Of a stretch of DNA of 64,000 bases, positions 59,964-64,000 are shown one piece after another. The DNA is from Bacteroidales bacterium (lineage in GTDB: Bacteria > Bacteroidota > Bacteroidia > Bacteroidales > P3). Below the pieces are notes generated by a model. It was given only the letters and a program-made list of their open reading frames with translations. It searched no databases and was not told where the DNA came from. The translations under genes and the position numbers were made by a program. How positions within the stretch are numbered: position 1 is the stretch's first letter; every line of letters begins with the position of its first letter. The stretch lies in assembly GCA_017633985.1 (NCBI GenBank), contig JAGBOF010000002.1:1-64000 (forward strand), in the 5' to 3' direction.

Positions 59964-62477
59964 ATGAAGAAATTTTGTTTATTTTTATTAACACTTACGC
60001 TTACCGTTTTGACATTCGGTCAGCGTGTAAACATCAAAGGTTCGGTTACAGACGCCCAAAGCGGCGATAAACTCGCATTCGCCAACTGCATTTTGCAATA
60101 CAAAACGGATACGGTGGGTATCTTCAAAGGCGAAGCGACGGATATGCAGGGCAATTTCATATTCAAAAAAATTAAGAAAAGGGATTTGATTTTTAAAATA
60201 TCATACGTAGGCTACAAACCATACAGACGCGAAATTCCCGCATCGCTTTTCGACGGCGACAAGGACATTGATTTGGGCGAAATAAAGCTTGAAGTGCTTG
60301 ACAACCTTGAAGAAGTCAAGATTGTGGCACAAAAAAAGCGTATAGAGATTGACGACGACAAGATGATGGTCAATATAGACGATCAGATGGCGGGAAGTGT
60401 GGACAATGCGTTTGATTTGTTGCGTTTGGTGCCCGGTGTGATGATTGATGCCGAGGAAGAAATAACCCTTAATGGGCAAAGCGGCGTCCAGTTCCAGTAT
60501 AACGGCAGGGAAATGAAGATGGATTGGGACGGAATAAAGGACATGTTAAAGAGTATGACGCCCGATATGATTGATCAGTATGAGGTATTGAAAAATCCGG
60601 GAGTGCGTTACGATGCCGAAGGCACTGCGGGCATTATTAACATAAAAATGAAAAAGGAACAACATTACGGTATCAACGGTTCGGTATCTTTGGGCGGCGG
60701 ATACAGGGACAGCTACACTTATTCGTTTGATCCTTCGGCCCGATTGAACTTTGTAAATGACAAATGGATAATCTCGGGCGGTTATGGGTATCGTGCAAAT
60801 TGGAGAGGGCAGAAATACGGCGTGGATACTTCGCAACGTTACTCGTGGATGGGTTCCGATACCATTCTTTTCCGAACTATAAGCGGTGAGAACAAGAATT
60901 CTTCGGGCAGACACCACTTGGATTTTTCCGCTTCGTATTCTTTGGACACTACCTCAACTTTAAGTTTCCAGACCAACTATTCATGGAACAAAAATCCGAT
61001 GAACGAAGTTACCAATCCTACATTTATATCCCATAATCCTTATTTCTTCGCACCCGATTCGATGTACGAAAGCATCACGGGGACTGAAAGGGACGGTAAC
61101 AGATTGATGTTCGGCATCGGTTACGTAAAAAAACTTGACAATATGGACAGCAAAATCTCTACGGACTTGGATTTTTCGCTTAATAACAACAATTCATCAT
61201 CTTTAAACGAAGTTAATTATTACAGTCCCGCCGTTAAAGCGGAAGAAAACAAATACCGTTATCAGGGATATACGAGGGAAACTAAAAATTCAGGCAAGAA
61301 CTTATCGTGGCGTGCCGATTATTTCAAACCTTTTAACAGACAGGTGCGTTTTGAAGCAGGTATAAAAACCAATTTCTCCTATTCCGACAGGGATTACGAC
61401 GCTCTGCAGCTTTCAGACGGGCAATACGTCAACAATCCTGACGAAACAAACGAATTTAAATACTTTGAAAACATCAATTCCCTGTATGCGTCCCTTACGG
61501 GTAAGTTCTACCAAAGGAAACTTTCGTTACGTGCAGGTTTAAGAGCGGAACAAACCAATACAAAAGGTGAACAAACCGTAGGCGACACAACCAATACGCG
61601 CCATTACTTCAATATCTTCCCTAATTTGCGTGCAGGTTACAAATTTTCTGATGATAATGAAATCAGTTTAAACTATTCTTACCGTACAAGGCGGCCTTGG
61701 TCGGAGAGTTTAAATCCTTTTATCCGCAAGGAAAGTGATTATTCTTACTCTACGGGCAATCCTTATCTTGAGCCTCAGTTCTCGCATAACGTTTCTTTGT
61801 CACATTCTTGGAAATATATGCTGTTTACAACCGTTTCCTACACTTATAACAAGGATGAAATCAACTGGCTGCGCGAACCGATAGACAACAGTTATAATTT
61901 TGTGCATAACACGTGGGCTTTGATAAACAGACCTGTTAATTTCGGAAGTTCTCAAAACGTTAATGCACACGTATCATTTAACAAATCAATAACACGCAAT
62001 TGGACCGCCAATGCGGAATTGGGCGCAACATACAAAACAATTAATTCTTCAACCACGCAAGAAGAAATTGACAGAGACATCTGGGGATGGAACTTCCGTT
62101 TGAATACTTTTGTCAATCTTCCTGACAAATGGAGACTGTCGGCATTTTATTCATATAATTCATCTACTTATTGGGGTGTTGATAAACATAACGCAATGCA
62201 GTGGTTCAATGCTTCGGCAGGCAAAACCTTTATGGAAGATAAGTTATCGGTTAATCTGTCAGTCAATTGGTCTATGGGGCAAAAGGGTTACAGCGAAAGC
62301 ATATACATGAATACAATCTCCAAATCATGGCGTCATGCCGACAGACCTAATTTCCGTATAAATATACGCTATAAATTCGGAAAATTCTACCGTAACAAAC
62401 AAGTACAAAAACAACAATTGGAAAACTTTGACGAACGTGCGGGAGAACAGACAGACTATTCATCCCAATCGGAATAA
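59964..62477 (+). CDS. TonB-dependent-receptor-like outer-membrane beta-barrel protein
   Basis: An 837-residue outer-membrane protein. Signal peptide (MKKFCLFLLTLTLTVLTFGQ), carboxypeptidase-regulatory-like domain (about 22-110: VNIKGSVTDAQSGDKLAFAN, FKISYVGYKPYRREI), plug domain (about 118-230: DNAFDLLRLVPGVMID, YEVLKNPGVRYDAEGTAGII) and a barrel of the OMP_b-brl_3 type to the end. This family lacks a partner SusD and often has no clear substrate. There is no riboswitch or regulator next to it. I cannot name the ligand, and the neighbours give no hint. A terminator follows at 62502. Confidence 0.92.
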   Translation: MKKFCLFLLTLTLTVLTFGQRVNIKGSVTDAQSGDKLAFANCILQYKTDTVGIFKGEATDMQGNFIFKKIKKRDLIFKISYVGYKPYRREIPASLFDGDKDIDLGEIKLEVLDNLEEVKIVAQKKRIEIDDDKMMVNIDDQMAGSVDNAFDLLRLVPGVMIDAEEEITLNGQSGVQFQYNGREMKMDWDGIKDMLKSMTPDMIDQYEVLKNPGVRYDAEGTAGIINIKMKKEQHYGINGSVSLGGGYRDSYTYSFDPSARLNFVNDKWIISGGYGYRANWRGQKYGVDTSQRYSWMGSDTILFRTISGENKNSSGRHHLDFSASYSLDTTSTLSFQTNYSWNKNPMNEVTNPTFISHNPYFFAPDSMYESITGTERDGNRLMFGIGYVKKLDNMDSKISTDLDFSLNNNNSSSLNEVNYYSPAVKAEENKYRYQGYTRETKNSGKNLSWRADYFKPFNRQVRFEAGIKTNFSYSDRDYDALQLSDGQYVNNPDETNEFKYFENINSLYASLTGKFYQRKLSLRAGLRAEQTNTKGEQTVGDTTNTRHYFNIFPNLRAGYKFSDDNEISLNYSYRTRRPWSESLNPFIRKESDYSYSTGNPYLEPQFSHNVSLSHSWKYMLFTTVSYTYNKDEINWLREPIDNSYNFVHNTWALINRPVNFGSSQNVNAHVSFNKSITRNWTANAELGATYKTINSSTTQEEIDRDIWGWNFRLNTFVNLPDKWRLSAFYSYNSSTYWGVDKHNAMQWFNASAGKTFMEDKLSVNLSVNWSMGQKGYSESIYMNTISKSWRHADRPNFRINIRYKFGKFYRNKQVQKQQLENFDERAGEQTDYSSQSE

Positions 62478-62501
62478 CATTCAAATAACAAATAAATAAT
62501 A

Positions 62502-62536
62502 AGACACCGTTGCTATACAAATAACAACGGTGTCTT
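62502..62536. terminator. bidirectional terminator
   Basis: GACACCGTTG and CAACGGTGTC form a 10-bp stem with a loop of about 11 bases, with A and T runs on either side. It lies between the receptor gene and the convergent helicase gene. Confidence 0.85.
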
Positions 62537-62565
62537 TGCTTTCAAATCTTTGTCAGGTGTCTTGA

Positions 62566-64000
62566 TTATGATTTCTTTTGCTTTAACGGCTTACGCGATT
62601 GGGTATCTGGATTGAAATAATCCACAAATATTTCTCTGCCGCGTATTCTTCTGCCGTTTAATGCATCGATAACATCATCCGCTCCGTCTGCTGACACCTC
62701 TATATATGTATATTCATTATTTATATCAATCTTACCTATTTCTATACGCCTGAAAGGTGTGTATTCGTTAATCATTCCTATCAATCTTTGCGGAACAATC
62801 TTATCTTTATAACCTACCGATACGCTCAAGGTCGCAAAATGTTCTTTGCCGTTATATTTCCTGCGTGTTTGTTTGCTTTTAAGTTTTGTTCTTTGCTTGT
62901 TTTCCCGTCGTTGTTTCTCTTTTTCCACCGCTTCGTCAATATTTAAATCAGGCGCATCCTTATAATATTTCAACAGTTCTTCAAATTCCAAAGATACAAA
63001 GTGTTTGATAAGATCTTCCCTGCTTAACCAAGAAAGTTTTTTCGTGATTTCAGGAATAAAAGCATCTATTTCATCGTTGGAAGTATCCACGTTTTCCACG
63101 CGGTTAATCAAATTAAACAACTGTTTCTTGCAAACATCCTTCGATGTAGGTATTTTAGCTTGTTGAAAAGATTTCTTAAGAATATTTTCCAATGCCTTAA
63201 TTCTTTTTTTCTGCTTTAGATTTATAATAGCAATGGAAATACCTTGTTTATCAGCCCTGCCTGTTCTTCCGCTGCGGTGAACGTATTGTTCCAATTCGTC
63301 GGGAAGTTCATAATTGATTACATGGGTAAGATTATTTACATCCAAACCTCTTGCAGCCACGTCAGTAGCCACCAAAAGCTGTATATTACGCAAACGGAAA
63401 CGGCTCATAACATGATCTCTTTGGGCTTGCGACAAATCACCGTGCAGACTGTCGGCATTGTATCCGTCTTTGATAAGCATATCCGCCACTTCCTGCGTCT
63501 GAACTTTGGTACGGCAAAAAACAATGGCATAAATATCGGGATAATAATCGGCAATACGTTTCAATGCCAAGTATCTGTCTTTTTGATGCACCAAATAATA
63601 GAAATGTTTTACGTTTTCAGAGCCTTGATTCCTCTGCCCTATCTGTATTTTGACAGGATTATCGATATAATTCTCGGCAATCTGTTCCACTTCCTTGGGC
63701 ATGGTGGCCGAAAACATGTAAATATTTTTCTCTTTCGGCGTACGGACGAAAATATTATCCAAATCCTCTTTAAAACCCATGTTAAGCATCTCGTCAGCCT
63801 CGTCAAGGACAAGATATTTAACGTCGTTAAGTTTTATCTTCTTCCTGTCAAGCAAATCTATCAATCTGCCGGGAGTTGCGGCAATTATATCCGCACCTTG
63901 TTTCAAATCCTTTATCTGCTGTTCTATGGAAGCACCTCCGTAAACAGAAACTATTTTAAGCTGTGGTAAATATTTAGCGAATTTTTTGCAATCGTTGGCA
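62566..64000 (-). CDS. DEAD-box RNA helicase (partial, 5' end beyond the window)
   Basis: At least 478 residues of an ATP-dependent RNA helicase; the reading frame is open to the right edge, where motif Ia-like IVSVYGGASIEQQIKDL and TPGRLIDLL lie. Then the DEAD motif VLDEADEMLNMGF, SAT (FSATMPKEV), HGDLSQAQRDHVMSRFR, VATDVAARGLDV and HRSGRTGRADK. The C-terminal part (about the last 80 residues) is a DbpA-type RNA-binding domain (FATLSVSVGYKDKIVPQRLI, YIEVSADGADDVIDAL). It therefore resembles DeaD/CsdA, involved in ribosome assembly and mRNA folding. Confidence 0.93.
   Translation of the reverse strand, partial: ANDCKKFAKYLPQLKIVSVYGGASIEQQIKDLKQGADIIAATPGRLIDLLDRKKIKLNDVKYLVLDEADEMLNMGFKEDLDNIFVRTPKEKNIYMFSATMPKEVEQIAENYIDNPVKIQIGQRNQGSENVKHFYYLVHQKDRYLALKRIADYYPDIYAIVFCRTKVQTQEVADMLIKDGYNADSLHGDLSQAQRDHVMSRFRLRNIQLLVATDVAARGLDVNNLTHVINYELPDELEQYVHRSGRTGRADKQGISIAIINLKQKKRIKALENILKKSFQQAKIPTSKDVCKKQLFNLINRVENVDTSNDEIDAFIPEITKKLSWLSREDLIKHFVSLEFEELLKYYKDAPDLNIDEAVEKEKQRRENKQRTKLKSKQTRRKYNGKEHFATLSVSVGYKDKIVPQRLIGMINEYTPFRRIEIGKIDINNEYTYIEVSADGADDVIDALNGRRIRGREIFVDYFNPDTQSRKPLKQKKS

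Overview
The window (about 38% GC by eye) comes from an anaerobic member of the Bacteroidetes, most likely order Bacteroidales. Evidence: secreted proteins ending in type IX secretion (T9SS) sorting domains, gliding/T9SS-associated genes gldF, gldG and gldH, an outer-membrane beta-barrel receptor of Bacteroidetes type, and many promoters of Bacteroidetes form (a TTG/TTTG box, 19-21 bases, then TAnnTTTG). No phage, insertion sequence or CRISPR array was found.

Layout. 0.6-2.7 kb: membrane protein and hisS. 2.8-8.1 kb (minus): exporter operon of a TolC-like protein, an HlyD-like protein and two ABC-2 permeases, with no ATPase gene. 8.3-13.4 kb (minus): small T9SS type B protein, a secreted protein of unknown function, dapF, a small membrane protein and an ADP-forming acyl-CoA synthetase. 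13.7-21.9 kb: lipoprotein, large T9SS type A protein, mpl, a DUF2027/Smr protein, tRNA-Gln and an OmpA-family protein. 22.4-25.7 kb (plus): purC-gldH-uvrC. 25.8-33.7 kb (minus): rfbH-rfbF-rfbG-rfbS-rfbE, glycosyltransferase and flippase, i.e. a full predicted CDP-tyvelose route plus surface-polysaccharide genes. 33.75-38.2 kb: tRNA-Arg, then a cobalamin riboswitch ahead of one 1203-residue T9SS surface protein with a DUF4465 domain. 39.3-48 kb (minus): uvrA, DUF4340 protein, gldG, gldF, a hypothetical gene and murB. 48-51.7 kb: a di-iron RIC-type/LuxR fusion regulator divergent from a feoA-feoB fusion and its small partner. 52.4-57.2 kb (minus): BspA-type leucine-rich-repeat T9SS protein with a small partner, and a YhcG/DUF1016 nuclease. 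57.3-59.5 kb: iorB/iorA. 60-64 kb: TonB-dependent-type receptor and a DEAD-box helicase cut by the right edge.

How the genes work together. iorAB and the ADP-forming synthetase fit amino-acid fermentation (2-oxo acid to acyl-CoA to acid plus ATP). mpl, murB and dapF serve peptidoglycan. T9SS cargo, gld genes and the rfb cluster all concern the cell surface.

The most unusual content lies between genes. Family A: 21-bp units built on AATCTGCGTGATT/AATCAGCG dyads, often closed by ACGGCGTTTTA inverted repeats, at ten loci, one of them in frame inside rfbS. Family B: four roughly 110-bp elements with GC-rich arms (CGCCCCGTGGCG type) around phased A/T tracts. Family C: TACATATTAC-type repeats at gene borders. 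A further unrelated array has fourteen 21-bp units with no indels. Two predicted systems stand out: the riboswitch-controlled DUF4465 surface protein with no adjacent transporter, and the di-iron-domain LuxR regulator facing feoAB with a dyad at the feoAB promoter.
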